DNA from: Lacrimispora sphenoides JCM 1415
GTDB lineage: Bacteria; Bacillota; Clostridia; Lachnospirales; Lachnospiraceae
Direction of reading: 5' to 3'
DNA: 64,000 bases
NCBI RefSeq assembly: GCF_900105615.1
Contig: NZ_LT630003.1
Span: 1,302,001-1,366,000, forward strand
Part shown: in pieces, positions 15,895 through 24,793 of the stretch
How positions within the stretch are numbered: the stretch's first letter is position 1
How the letters are laid out: each line of letters begins with the position of its first letter
Position numbers and translations under genes: made by a program
The notes under the pieces: generated by a model
What the model saw: only the letters and a program-made list of their open reading frames with translations
What the model was told of the DNA's origin: nothing
Database searches by the model: none

Positions 15895-16767
15895 ATGGAT
15901 TTAACATTATCAGAACGTTTTGCACTAATTGGCTTTAACGGTAATGAGAGCGAGTATAGAGAAACTGCTAAGCAGAATGTATTAAAAGTATTAGCTGCTG
16001 CTGTATTTTTGGAGGAAAACTACAACCCTGGGACGGGTAAATGGAACTTTAATGAAGAAGGAATGAAAGATGCCATGAAAAAAGCAGATAAAAAAGCATT
16101 GGAACGAACTTACGCGGAACGATTACAAAGTAAACAGCTGCTTTCTAAGGTTCCTAATTTGTTAGGCTGTGATTTATATTACGATAAAAATATTAAGCTA
16201 AAAACCTATGTAAGCGATTCAAGGGAGTATGAATGCCAGTTAGATTTATTAAGAGCTGAGTTTTTTGAAGAAGGACCCATCTCAGAGGAAAGCATTATTT
16301 TGGTATGGCTGTTATTAGAGTCCCTTTGCTTCTTTCAGGTCTTTTCTGTCTATGAACAGAATATAATCACAGCGCGGATGACAGGCATTCGCAATGAAAG
16401 TACCTTGGCAAAAGCACTTTATCCCATTGGGGTACGTTCTTTATGGGGGGCTGTAGTGGCTGGTTTTTTACGTATGAAAAGCCAGGCAGCTGCTACTGAG
16501 ACAGGAAAAGGCTTTAATTTCATATTCCCATTCTTTGAAAGAAAACAATCGATCTTTATCGATACGGAAGAATATTTTCCAAACGCACAGATGCGATTGA
16601 AGAATGTATTGGATCGAATATCTTCACAGGGGCATGTATATGAGGTACTTCGAGAAGGGGCAGTCCCGGTTGTTAAAATTGATAATATTAAATATGAACT
16701 AATCCCTGAAGCAATCAGCGGCAGAATGCCAATTCATGGAGTAAGATTACGACGTTACAATCTGTAA
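15895..16767 (+). CDS. Hypothetical cytosolic protein
   Basis: I do not recognise this 290-residue protein. It opens with LTLSERFALIGFNG, a faint echo of the GPP34-like opening, then has an all-helical half up to about 110 and a hydrophobic helix near 140-165 (ILVWLLLESLCFFQVF). The C-terminal part is basic and beta-rich, ending in GVRLRRYNL. There is no signal peptide. The Ala-rich LAAAVFLEENY and the single hydrophobic helix could make it membrane-associated. AAAGGAGG lies seven bases before the ATG. A MerR-type regulator gene starts ten bases after its stop, so the two form an operon with a promoter and tandem heptamer repeats upstream. Confidence 0.7.
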   Translation: MDLTLSERFALIGFNGNESEYRETAKQNVLKVLAAAVFLEENYNPGTGKWNFNEEGMKDAMKKADKKALERTYAERLQSKQLLSKVPNLLGCDLYYDKNIKLKTYVSDSREYECQLDLLRAEFFEEGPISEESIILVWLLLESLCFFQVFSVYEQNIITARMTGIRNESTLAKALYPIGVRSLWGAVVAGFLRMKSQAAATETGKGFNFIFPFFERKQSIFIDTEEYFPNAQMRLKNVLDRISSQGHVYEVLREGAVPVVKIDNIKYELIPEAISGRMPIHGVRLRRYNL

Positions 16768-16777
16768 GGAGCTGGAT

Positions 16778-17053
16778 ATGTCAAGACAGCGAACAATTGA
16801 AAAAATAATGGAATCAGAATATGTATCAATCGGAGAATTGGTACGACTGACCAATACCAGATACAGTACCCTAAAGTTCTATACAGAAGAGGGAATGCTG
16901 CCTTTTGAACAGGCAGAAACGAATCTGACCAGGAGATTCAAACGTGTAGAAGCAATCACCCGCATTGAGGAAATAAGGGAAATGCGTCAGAACGGCAAAA
17001 CAATACCGCAGATAAAGGAACTGCTTCAGGAATCTGTGAAAGACCAGGAATAA
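16778..17053 (+). CDS. Small MerR-family DNA-binding protein
   Basis: A 91-residue protein that is essentially only a MerR winged helix. IGELVRLTNTRYSTLKFYTEEGMLP (about 18-42) is the helix-turn-helix, and TRRFKRVEAITRIEEIREMR with GKTIPQIKELL gives the wing and the first dimerisation helix. The usual C-terminal effector domain is absent, so it may act through a partner or respond through oligomer state. AAGGAG precedes the ATG. It follows the hypothetical 15.9 kb gene by ten bases. Its target is unknown; its own promoter is a natural candidate. Confidence 0.85.
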   Translation: MSRQRTIEKIMESEYVSIGELVRLTNTRYSTLKFYTEEGMLPFEQAETNLTRRFKRVEAITRIEEIREMRQNGKTIPQIKELLQESVKDQE

Positions 17054-17615
17054 ATGAGATAGTAATTTCCAGTGTTTGTTTTTAAGTTGATTACCAAAGG
17101 TCAATGTGTTCGGATTGGAACAGTGGATTAAAATGTAATTAAGATTAGTAGATCAGGAGCAGAGGTGTTTTGTCTGATAAAAGGGAGGAGCCGGCAAGAT
17201 CGGGGGAATCCTGCCGGCTGTATGAAAAAAAGTTTTATTTTAAAGGGTTATTGGCCTCTTTACAGTTATTAATATACCTGTAAATTGTGACGGGAGTTTG
17301 ATAAATCTGTGAAGAGTTTGTGAAAGGAAAGAAAAGTTAGAGACCATGGATTAATTTCTACACTCGAAAAACATCATGCAGGGGCGAAGTAAGGTTCTGG
17401 GAATTAGTATCATATAATGAATATGTGATGCAGCGTTTCTTGCCTTTCTCGATAAGAGAAATAAGCGGAAATAAAAACACCCACCCTGTCTGCCAACAGG
17501 TTGGGCGGTGTCTGTAAGGATATTTATCCTATAAACCTGGGAGCATCCACTTTTGGAGTGGATGCTTTCTTTTATATTTCTATTCTCTTCCTAAATTCAA
17601 AACATTAAGTAATAG
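17054..17615. other. Intergenic stretch without a gene
   Basis: No frame with a ribosome site and protein-like composition is seen in these 562 bases. There are three inverted repeats. AGCCGGCA (17189-17196) pairs with TGCCGGCT (17212-17219). ACACC near 17477 pairs with GGTGT near 17507 around CTGT/ACAG. The third is the terminator at 17542-17574. The rest is AT-rich and unassigned. Confidence 0.5.
17542..17574 (+). terminator. Intrinsic terminator
   Basis: AGCATCCACT (17542-17551) and AGTGGATGCT (17557-17566) form a perfect 10-bp stem with a five-base loop, followed by TTCTTTT. The T-run is on the + strand, so it stops rightward transcripts before they run into the leftward gene at 17616. 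Confidence 0.8.
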
Positions 17616-18209
17616 TTATAATATTTGAACATGCAGAGCATCGGCTTCATTTGGAATAACCGAATTTTGAAAATTGGTGTGAGCCACGATCACGTCCACT
17701 AATAAACCTGGATGAAGTGAACGAAGAGGAACAGGGTTACTGTCTTTGTCTCGAATCGTAGTTATATTGCTGATATTAAATCTTATTTGATTATCTGCAT
17801 TATTAGGATCGCCAGTAAAGAGAAAAGAGTTATCGATATCTACTTTTGCGATTCGGTCTATAATAAAGTTCAGTGGCGGCTGATCGTAAGTCCTTGCAAC
17901 AACTAAAGTTGCATCAGCCTGTGGTGGAGTGAGTCCTGCATTAATCGATGAAAATAAGGAATCCACCAACATGCCCTCTTCAATGTCGGATAATAATATA
18001 TGATAGCCGTATGAATTTAGTATGACAGTGCTAATGGTTACATTAAGTCTTAAGGATTCTGATATGGTTTCATTTTGTTCATAATTGGCGTAGAGAATGT
18101 CTAAATATCCGATATTATTATTAATAAGAAAAACCTCATCAACCACTGCATTATGGATTTGCAGCATTCGTCCAATATGCGTGATTGTACCTAAATTACA
18201 TATGCGCAT
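17616..18209 (-). CDS. Hypothetical two-repeat protein
   Basis: I do not recognise this 197-residue protein. It appears to be an internal duplication. Near residue 75 it reads LLSDIEEGMLVDSLFSSIN and continues to PPQADATLVVA; near 165 it reads PLRSLHPGLLVDVIVAHTN and continues to IPNEADALHVQI, with beta-rich segments before each. The pattern suggests two small barrel domains. It has a single Cys, no signal peptide and no membrane helix. AGAGG lies six bases before the ATG. It is transcribed alone, leftward, between two rightward units, and is AT-rich. The function is unknown. Confidence 0.7.
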   Translation of the reverse strand: MRICNLGTITHIGRMLQIHNAVVDEVFLINNNIGYLDILYANYEQNETISESLRLNVTISTVILNSYGYHILLSDIEEGMLVDSLFSSINAGLTPPQADATLVVARTYDQPPLNFIIDRIAKVDIDNSFLFTGDPNNADNQIRFNISNITTIRDKDSNPVPLRSLHPGLLVDVIVAHTNFQNSVIPNEADALHVQIL

Positions 18210-18581
18210 TCGTGGCCTCTTAAGGATTTTACCAATTTTTATAATATATGCGTAAATAAATTTAAGATACGTGTTATTACAAAGAAAGGGAAATTGATTG
18301 ATAGAAAATCAAGAGAGTACCAGTTCCGGAAGGCATGATTCCGGCGCAGTGTAAATCAGTCAACCTCCGGAAAAGCTTAAAGGGGTAAGCATAAAATAGC
18401 CAGGTACATTTAAAAGAAAACGATAGAGTCACTGGGTCTGCTTTAAACCTGGGACAGTCTAAGAGGAGTCTGATTCGGCTCCTCCTTTTTCTTCCCACCG
18501 CCTGTCACTTTCTAATGACAAGGAATGAATGGAAAGTTATACTGCTTAGGAGGATAATGAGACCAGAAGGAAAGTGATTGT
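18210..18581 (+). promoter_or_regulatory. Structured leader region before the PTS regulator
   Basis: No gene is seen here. CCAGGT (near 18402) and ACCTGG (18447-18452) can pair across about 40 bases, and a hairpin GAGGAG (18463-18468)/CTCCTC (18479-18484) followed by CTTTTTC forms an intrinsic terminator about 90 bases before the regulator's ATG. A conditional leader is possible. I could not match it to a riboswitch class. Confidence 0.4.
18463..18490 (+). terminator. Terminator in the leader of the PTS regulator
   Basis: GAGGAG (18463-18468) pairs with CTCCTC (18479-18484) around a 10-base loop, followed by CTTTTTC. It may either end a short upstream RNA or act as an attenuator for the frv-like operon. 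Confidence 0.6.
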
Positions 18582-20465
18582 ATGATACAGGATTTGACAC
18601 AAAAGCAGATACAGCTTTTGAATTGCCTGATGCATCAGGAGAATGCCATTGATGGGGAAGAGTTGGCGAAACGGCTTGGAATCTCTTCCAGAACGGTAAT
18701 GCGGTATCTCTCGGTTCTAAGTGAGGAACTGAAAACGTTTGACGTGTCCATTTCCCGTAAAAGGGGACAGGGGTATGCTTTAGAGGGAAACAAGGCGGCA
18801 TTAAAGCCTCTTCTTACCAAAAAGGAATACCGTCAGAAAGATGGAGATAAACGGATTCATGAGATGATTCTGGAAATCATCGACCGGGATGAGATCACCA
18901 TTGAGAAACTCAGCGATATCATGTTTTTAAGTTCGTCCACCTTAAATAAGATGACCGCCGATGTAAAGGAATTTTTAAGCAGATACAGGCTGACTCTTGC
19001 CGGAAAGCCTTATTATGGACTCTCCATTACGGGTGAGGAAACAGATATCCGCACTCTTTTGGGGGACATCGGCCTGGATTACTGCAATGCAAAGCTTGTG
19101 AATACAGGAATTTACAACATTTCTGAGGAAGAGCTTGACCGGACAGATGAGCTGGTGTTCGGATACATTCAGGAATACGGAATGATAGTGGCAGATATGG
19201 ATTTAAACAATCTGATTGCAAGAATCATCATCGCCCTTTCGCGGAACAGAAAAGGGCGTCAAGTGAACGGAATGAAGCTTGGAGCCTCCATTACCGGCCA
19301 TAACTATCAGATGATACGTTCTATTATGGAGGCTCTGGGTAAGGAATTCCATATTGCAGTTGCAGAGGAGGAATGTTTCTATGTCATGGTGTGCTCCGGT
19401 TTTATGGGATATAACTTAAACCTTGCGGATACAGCAGACTGTGAGGAAATGCGCCGGTTCGTCAGTGATTTTCTGGCGGAGATTTCCGAACTTACAGGGA
19501 TTTCCTATAATCAGGATGAGAAAGTGATGAATGTTTTAAGCATGCACTTAAAAGCCCTGATGCAGAGGGCCAGAGCCGGAAACTACTCGCCAAATCCCAT
19601 TATCGGACAGATTAAAAACAGCTATCCTCTGGAAATGAATTATGCCATCCTGATGGCACAGCGCTTTGAGGAGCGGTTTAACGTTTCCATTAATGAGGAT
19701 GAGATCGGTTATCTGACCGTTTATTTAGGAGTTTATGAGCCCCAGGCCGGAGAGCGGATTAAGGCGGTGATCCTATGTAATTACGGAATCGGCACATCTC
19801 AGATGATTCTGGAGAAGATTCAGAGTGAAGTTCAGAACATATTTATATGCAGCGTTTATCCGGTCCGATATTTAAAGCTGGCTTTGGACCGGAAGCCGGA
19901 TGTAATTATTTCAGCGGTTCCTGTGGAGGAGTATGACGGAACTGTTCCTGTAATCGTTTCCCATGATCTGCTGGGTGAGAAAGCGATTTCCCGAATTCAG
20001 GAGCAGATCTGGCAGAAGATCTGTATTGAAAAGGAGCTAATGCGGTATTTTGACCCGGACTGCTTTGGATATATCAGCGCGGAGAACCGGTTCCAGGCCA
20101 TTAAAGAACTAGGTGCCATGCTGGAACGAAAGAAAGGCATTGGAAGCCAGATGATAAATGCCATAGAAAAGCGTGAAAGGATCAGTTCCACAGAGGTTGG
20201 AAACCTGGTGGCCGTGCCTCATGTGCTGATGCAGGGAGAATTCTCTTCCTGTATTGCCATCGGGATTTTGGATAATCCCGTCCAATGGGGTAGTGAGATG
20301 GTTCAGATGGTATTCTTAGCCTGTTTTAACCAGTCTGGAAATCAGTATGCCCGGATTTTCAGAACACTGTATAAAGTGGTCCACTCAGAGGAACTGGTGC
20401 GCCGCCTCATACAGGCGGATGATTTTTATACATTTCAAAATATTATGTGCGGGAGAGAGGTGTGA
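18582..20465 (+). CDS. PRD-containing PTS transcription activator (MtlR/LicR type)
   Basis: A 627-residue regulator with the full modular order: an HTH domain (about 1-65, RLGISSRTVMRYLSVLSEEL), a second HTH-like region (about 85-150), two PTS regulation domains (about 180-390), an EIIB-like domain from about 396 (IKAVILCNYGIGTSQMI, with Cys near 402), and an EIIA-like domain (about 490-627) with His547 in AVPHVL. Such proteins activate the adjacent PTS operon when phosphorylated by HPr and dephosphorylated by the cognate EIIB. AGGAAAG lies upstream of the ATG. Its TGA overlaps the ATG of the EIIA gene, so regulator and transporter are coupled. The gene order resembles frvR with frvABX. Confidence 0.92.
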   Translation: MIQDLTQKQIQLLNCLMHQENAIDGEELAKRLGISSRTVMRYLSVLSEELKTFDVSISRKRGQGYALEGNKAALKPLLTKKEYRQKDGDKRIHEMILEIIDRDEITIEKLSDIMFLSSSTLNKMTADVKEFLSRYRLTLAGKPYYGLSITGEETDIRTLLGDIGLDYCNAKLVNTGIYNISEEELDRTDELVFGYIQEYGMIVADMDLNNLIARIIIALSRNRKGRQVNGMKLGASITGHNYQMIRSIMEALGKEFHIAVAEEECFYVMVCSGFMGYNLNLADTADCEEMRRFVSDFLAEISELTGISYNQDEKVMNVLSMHLKALMQRARAGNYSPNPIIGQIKNSYPLEMNYAILMAQRFEERFNVSINEDEIGYLTVYLGVYEPQAGERIKAVILCNYGIGTSQMILEKIQSEVQNIFICSVYPVRYLKLALDRKPDVIISAVPVEEYDGTVPVIVSHDLLGEKAISRIQEQIWQKICIEKELMRYFDPDCFGYISAENRFQAIKELGAMLERKKGIGSQMINAIEKRERISSTEVGNLVAVPHVLMQGEFSSCIAIGILDNPVQWGSEMVQMVFLACFNQSGNQYARIFRTLYKVVHSEELVRRLIQADDFYTFQNIMCGREV

Positions 20466-20929
20466 TGATGACGAAGGAAGTAATCAAAAAGGAATATATT
20501 TTTACCGGAATGGAATTTGGGAGTAAGGATGAAGCGCTTCGTTCCATCGCAGAGCAGGCGGTAAGCTTAGGGCTGTGCCGGGATGTAGAAGGAACTTATC
20601 AGGGCTTTTTGGAACGGGAGTCCCAGGGCCCTACCGGCATGGAGGACGGGTTTGCAATTCCTCATACCCGTTGTGAATCCGTTATTCAGACGGGAATCAT
20701 TGTAATGAAGTCGAAAAATGAACTGGAGTGGGAATCCTTTGACGAAAAGCCGGTTCACATTATGATTGCCCTGATTGTTCCAAAGGAAAATTATGGAAAT
20801 GAACACATCCAGATTCTGGCATCCCTTTCCAGAATGCTGATGAAGCAGGAATTCCGGAACAGGATCATGGAGTCTGATTCCGCCGGGGAGATTTATGAGA
20901 TCATTCATCAGGCAGTGTCTGTTAACTGA
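20465..20929 (+). CDS. PTS EIIA component, fructose/mannitol type
   Basis: A 154-residue phosphocarrier. The active-site histidine is His67 in GFAIPHTRC, within the typical SREQVGPTGMEDGFAIPH-like context (here ERESQGPTGMEDG precedes it). The ATG at 20465 overlaps the TGA of the regulator (TGATG), with GAGAGAGG just upstream. It accepts phosphate from HPr and passes it to the EIIB encoded 79 bases downstream. Length and motifs match stand-alone EIIA domains. The imported substrate is not evident from this subunit. Confidence 0.93.
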   Translation: MMTKEVIKKEYIFTGMEFGSKDEALRSIAEQAVSLGLCRDVEGTYQGFLERESQGPTGMEDGFAIPHTRCESVIQTGIIVMKSKNELEWESFDEKPVHIMIALIVPKENYGNEHIQILASLSRMLMKQEFRNRIMESDSAGEIYEIIHQAVSVN

Positions 20930-21008
20930 TGAATTCTTTCAGAAGTTGGTGTTGCTGGGGGCGCCCGGCTGAAAAGTATATAAAAATTAAGAGAAAAGAG
21001 GAAAAATA

Positions 21009-21326
21009 ATGGCAAAGAAAAAATTAGTAGCATTATGCGCATGTACCATGGGACTGGCCCATACCTTTATGGCAGCTCAGGCCTTAGAGGATGCGGCAAA
21101 GGAGATGGGATACGACGTGAAAGTGGAGACTCAGGGGGCGGACGGAATTCAAAATGAGCTGACCCCGGCAGAAATCGCTGAGGCAGACATTATTATTCAT
21201 GCCGTTGCCATCGCACCCCAGAACAATGAGCGCTTTGACGCATATGATATTTACGAAATCGGCCTTCAGGACGCAATTAAAAATGCCAAGGGGATTATTC
21301 AGGAAATTGAAAGCATGGAAGATTGA
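21009..21326 (+). CDS. PTS EIIB component, fructose type
   Basis: A 105-residue EIIB. The phospho-cysteine is Cys12 in CACTMGLAHTF, equivalent to the CPTGIAHT motif of fructose-type EIIB, though CTMGL is a variation on CPTGI. KVETQGADGIQNELT matches the conserved KVETQGSxGxxNxLT segment. AGAGGAA precedes the ATG. It stands between EIIA and EIIC and completes the phosphate relay to the transported sugar. The changed active loop suggests a substrate other than fructose. Confidence 0.93.
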   Translation: MAKKKLVALCACTMGLAHTFMAAQALEDAAKEMGYDVKVETQGADGIQNELTPAEIAEADIIIHAVAIAPQNNERFDAYDIYEIGLQDAIKNAKGIIQEIESMED

Positions 21327-21356
21327 AAAAACGAAAGATAAGGGGGATAAAAGAAG

Positions 21357-22619
21357 ATGGCAATTACAAAGAGGAGTGCATTGACTGGACAGGCAGAAAA
21401 CAAAAATGCAGGCAGCTCCAATAAGCCTGTACAGCAGAAACCGGAGATTCAGGAGAAAAAGAGGATTTGGGATACATTGTCACGTCACGTAATGACCGGT
21501 ATCAGCAACATGATTCCATTCCTGATCATGGGCGGACTGATTCTGGCATTTTCACAGCTTATTCCATATGTAATCCTGAGCGTGGACCCGTCCATAGGCA
21601 TTTTGGATGCCATGAACAGCGGAGCTTATGATGGATTTAACTTATTTCTTTTGAAATTTTCCGAATTATGCGCAAATTTTGGCGGAACGCTGTTCGGATT
21701 TGCGATTCCTATGTTTGCAGCTTTTATGGCTAATTCCATCGGCGGCAAGCTGGCGTTTCCGGCTGGTTTTATCGGAGGTTTGATGGCTACGAAACCAACT
21801 GCAGTTGTGAGCCTTGTGGATGGAACCTGGACGGCTTCTTCGCCCGTAGCTTCTACATTTTTAGGAGCGCTGATCATCGCCATTGCAGCCGGGTATTTTG
21901 TAAAGTTTTTAAACCAGAAGATTAAAGTGAGCCACAATATGCTGGCATTCAAATCCACTTTCCTGATTCCCATGCTGGCGGCTGTGTTTGTCATGCTGGG
22001 CATGCATCTGGTTGTAACGCCTCTTGGTGGAATGTTAAATAGCCTGATCAAATCGGGACTTTCAGCAGCCGGTAAGGCCGGGTCTTATGGATATACCATT
22101 GCTTTATCTGCTGCTACGGCCATTGACCTGGGAGGCCCCATCAACAAAGCGGCCGGGTTTGTGGCACTTGGATTTACAACCGATAAAGTACTGCCCATCA
22201 CTGCACGTGTGGTTGCCATAGTCGTACCTTCCTTTGGATTGGGACTAGCGACCTTGATCGACCGTCTGGTAGTAAAGCGCCATGTGTTTGACAAGCAGTT
22301 CTATCCTCAGGGGAAGACTGCCATGTTTCTGGCGCTGATGGGAATCTCTGAGGGAGCCATTCCCTTTGCCCTGGAAATGCCTAAGGTAATTATTCCCTCT
22401 TATATGATCGGTGCCATATGCGGTTCCCTTTCGGCTACTATGTTCGGTGCGGTGCAGTGGTTCCCGGAGTCCGCTGTTTGGGCGTGGCCTTTGTGCCAGA
22501 ACATTCCGGGTTATATCGCAGGAATTGTGGTGGGAGCTGTGGTGACGGCTTTGCTGGTGATTTTTATCCGCAACAACATGATACTAAAAGGCAGGCTGAC
22601 GGTAGATTCCAACGACTGA
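21357..22619 (+). CDS. PTS EIIC component, fructose type
   Basis: A 420-residue membrane permease with about nine to ten hydrophobic segments after a polar N-terminus of some 45 residues. HVMTGISNMIPFLIMGGLILAF (about 50-70), PAGFIGGLM, DLGGPINKAAG and GISEGAIPFA are hallmarks of the fructose EIIC family. It moves the substrate through the cell membrane while EIIB phosphorylates it. GGGGGAT precedes the ATG, and the gene is 30 bases after EIIB. Downstream genes encode peptidases and a C-S lyase rather than sugar kinases, so the substrate may be an unusual conjugate. Confidence 0.93.
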   Translation: MAITKRSALTGQAENKNAGSSNKPVQQKPEIQEKKRIWDTLSRHVMTGISNMIPFLIMGGLILAFSQLIPYVILSVDPSIGILDAMNSGAYDGFNLFLLKFSELCANFGGTLFGFAIPMFAAFMANSIGGKLAFPAGFIGGLMATKPTAVVSLVDGTWTASSPVASTFLGALIIAIAAGYFVKFLNQKIKVSHNMLAFKSTFLIPMLAAVFVMLGMHLVVTPLGGMLNSLIKSGLSAAGKAGSYGYTIALSAATAIDLGGPINKAAGFVALGFTTDKVLPITARVVAIVVPSFGLGLATLIDRLVVKRHVFDKQFYPQGKTAMFLALMGISEGAIPFALEMPKVIIPSYMIGAICGSLSATMFGAVQWFPESAVWAWPLCQNIPGYIAGIVVGAVVTALLVIFIRNNMILKGRLTVDSND

Positions 22620-22638
22620 TAGGACAGGAGATGGCGGA

Positions 22639-23724
22639 ATGGAATTCCATCTGAAAAGTGGAAGGCAGTTTATGGAACGAAACGGTCTGGATGGACTGTT
22701 GCTGGTATCCAGAGAAAATAAATTTTACACGGCGGGGCTATACAGCGGCAGCGGCTATGTGCTGCTTACGAAAAAGGGCTGCTATTCCATTGTGGATGGA
22801 CGGTACTATGTCCAGCAAAAGGAGCGGATCGCTGGAGCCCTTAAGGAAATGAATGCCAGGGTTTTGCTGGCGGATAAAAACTGCGGGTACATGGAGTACA
22901 TAAGCCGGATTGCGGAGGAAGAGTCTGTCAGAAAACTGGGCTTTGAGGCGGAGGCCGTTTCTTTTGCCCAGTACCAGAAACTGAAAGCGGGACTGATGAC
23001 AGAGCTTGTGCCCGTATCACCGGATTCCATTCGCATGGTGAAGACGGAAGATGAGATTTCCTGTATTAGCAGGGCCTGTGAGATTGCTGACCGGGGATAT
23101 TCCTATATCCTCGGTCAGATCAAAGCAGGAATGACCGAAAAACAGGTGGAGAACCGCCTGATTTATTATATGAAAGAACTGGGAGCACAGAAAGAGTCCT
23201 TTGATGTGATCGTTGCCAGCGGAATCAATGGCGCTATGCCCCACGTCAAGGCAGGGCAAAAGGTCATTGAAGCCGGAGATTTTGTTACCATGGATTTCGG
23301 CGTCCGGGTGGGCGAATACTGTTCTGATATTACCCGAACCGTTGCAGTGCAGATGGTTGATCCTAATATGCGCCAGGTATATGAGACCGTAAAAAAGGCA
23401 CAGGAGACGGCGATCCATGCCATTCGTCCTGGGAAAAAATGCAGTGATATCGACCGGGCTGCCAGAGACGTGATTGAGAAAGCAGGATATGGCCCGGCAT
23501 TTTCCCACAATCTGGGACATGGTCTGGGGATTGCCTGCCACGAACTGCCTGATTTCGCACCTGGAGATGAAAGGGTTCTGGTGCCCGGTATGGTCATGAC
23601 TGTGGAACCTGGAATCTATTTAGAAGGGCTTGGCGGTGTGCGCATTGAGGATGATGTGCTGGTTACGGAAGAGGGTTTTCGCCTGCTCACATCCTCGCCC
23701 AGGGAACTGACTGTTGTGGGATAA
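22639..23724 (+). CDS. M24-family aminopeptidase (Xaa-Pro type)
   Basis: A 361-residue two-domain metallopeptidase. The creatinase-like N-terminal domain (1-125) is followed by a pita-bread catalytic domain with all five metal ligands: Asp219 (TMDFGV), Asp230 (YCSDITRT), His294 (LGHGLG), Glu323 (TVEPGIY) and Glu337 (RIEDDV). It removes N-terminal residues, probably before proline, and acts in the cytosol. GGAGATGG precedes the ATG, 19 bases after EIIC. Its place in a PTS operon suggests that it trims a peptide part of the imported compound. Substrate specificity cannot be read from sequence. Confidence 0.93.
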   Translation: MEFHLKSGRQFMERNGLDGLLLVSRENKFYTAGLYSGSGYVLLTKKGCYSIVDGRYYVQQKERIAGALKEMNARVLLADKNCGYMEYISRIAEEESVRKLGFEAEAVSFAQYQKLKAGLMTELVPVSPDSIRMVKTEDEISCISRACEIADRGYSYILGQIKAGMTEKQVENRLIYYMKELGAQKESFDVIVASGINGAMPHVKAGQKVIEAGDFVTMDFGVRVGEYCSDITRTVAVQMVDPNMRQVYETVKKAQETAIHAIRPGKKCSDIDRAARDVIEKAGYGPAFSHNLGHGLGIACHELPDFAPGDERVLVPGMVMTVEPGIYLEGLGGVRIEDDVLVTEEGFRLLTSSPRELTVVG

Positions 23725-23737
23725 GGAGTCTGGTTAT

Positions 23738-24793
23738 ATGGATAAAGAATTTTTAAAAGAATTATGCGAGGCTGGGGCAGTGGCATCCAATGAACACCGG
23801 ATCAGGGATGTACTGCGGAAAAATTGCATGCCCTATGCCCAGGAGTTGGCTTATGACGGACTTGGCAGCATCATTTTTACCCAGAAGGGAGAAGGCCCGT
23901 CGATCCTTTTGGCTGCACATATGGACGAAGTGGGGTTTCTGGTGCGGTCCATTTCCAGCCAGGGGATGGTGATGGTGCTGCCCGTGGGAAATGTGCGGAC
24001 CTTTTCCAGATTCATGCAGGAGGTGACGGTCACAACTGCTGGCAGCAGGGAGTATAAAGGGATATTAAACGGAGTATATGATGAAGATAAGAAAGAGGCA
24101 GCAGGCCTTTATGTGGATCTGGGGCAGGACAGTTTAGAGGAGGTCCTGGATCTTGGAGTGCAGCCTGGAGACATGGTTACTTTCTCTTCCGTTTTCCGGG
24201 AATATGAAAATGGCCGTTTTGCCGCCAGAGCCCTTGATGACCGGGCGGGCTGCTGGGTGATGGGCGAGCTGATGAAACGGATGGCTGGGAACGTTCATCC
24301 GAACCGTATCAGCTATGCATTTACCAGTTCCGAGGAAGTGGGTACGAGAGGAGCAAAAACAGCGGCAAGAGTAGTGCTTCCGGATATCTGTATTGTATTG
24401 GATGCAGCCTGCAATGGCAGCGAGTTTGTGCGTGACCACACCAATAACCGGCAGATAGGAAAGGGGCCCATGATCGTTCACTATGACAAAAATGTTGTAA
24501 GCAACCGCGCCATGGTGGAGCTGGTACGCCGTTCTGCAAAGGAGCTGGATATCCATGTACAGGATGATATGTTCTTAAACGGAGGAACGGACGGCGGTGT
24601 GCTTCATCAGGACGGAACGGGGCATCCTGCCGTGGTGCTTGGCATTCCAACACGCTATGGGCATTCTCCCTATTCCATTGCATGCTACCGGGATATGGAG
24701 CAGATGGTGGATTTGCTGGAGTGTCTGCTGATGAAGCTGGATAAAGAGGTCTGCAGGCAGATCGGATTTGAGGCGGAAGCATATGAAGTATGA
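23738..24793 (+). CDS. M42-family aminopeptidase (FrvX-like)
   Basis: A 351-residue metallo-aminopeptidase of the M42 family, which forms large tetrahedral particles. Metal and catalytic motifs are present: AAHMDEVGF with His61 and Asp63, ALDDRAGC near 166, SSEEVGTRGA near 200, DAACNGSEF, and the C-terminal GGTDGG with RYGHSP. ATG 23738 is chosen because AAGGAG lies 11 bases upstream; an in-frame GTG at 23714 overlaps the previous gene. Its 3' end overlaps the C-S lyase gene by 11 bases. FrvX of the E. coli frv operon is the same family in the same kind of PTS setting. Confidence 0.93.
   Translation: MDKEFLKELCEAGAVASNEHRIRDVLRKNCMPYAQELAYDGLGSIIFTQKGEGPSILLAAHMDEVGFLVRSISSQGMVMVLPVGNVRTFSRFMQEVTVTTAGSREYKGILNGVYDEDKKEAAGLYVDLGQDSLEEVLDLGVQPGDMVTFSSVFREYENGRFAARALDDRAGCWVMGELMKRMAGNVHPNRISYAFTSSEEVGTRGAKTAARVVLPDICIVLDAACNGSEFVRDHTNNRQIGKGPMIVHYDKNVVSNRAMVELVRRSAKELDIHVQDDMFLNGGTDGGVLHQDGTGHPAVVLGIPTRYGHSPYSIACYRDMEQMVDLLECLLMKLDKEVCRQIGFEAEAYEV

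Noticed and set aside
18390..18460. Cobalamin riboswitch: stretches resembling CACTGGG and CTGGGA occur
   Set aside because: The conserved B12 box and the expected neighbouring elements are missing, and the downstream gene has no corrinoid link.
21626..22051. Minus-strand frame of 141 codons inside the EIIC gene
   Set aside because: It is antisense to a conserved membrane protein, with no ribosome site and composition typical of antisense frames.
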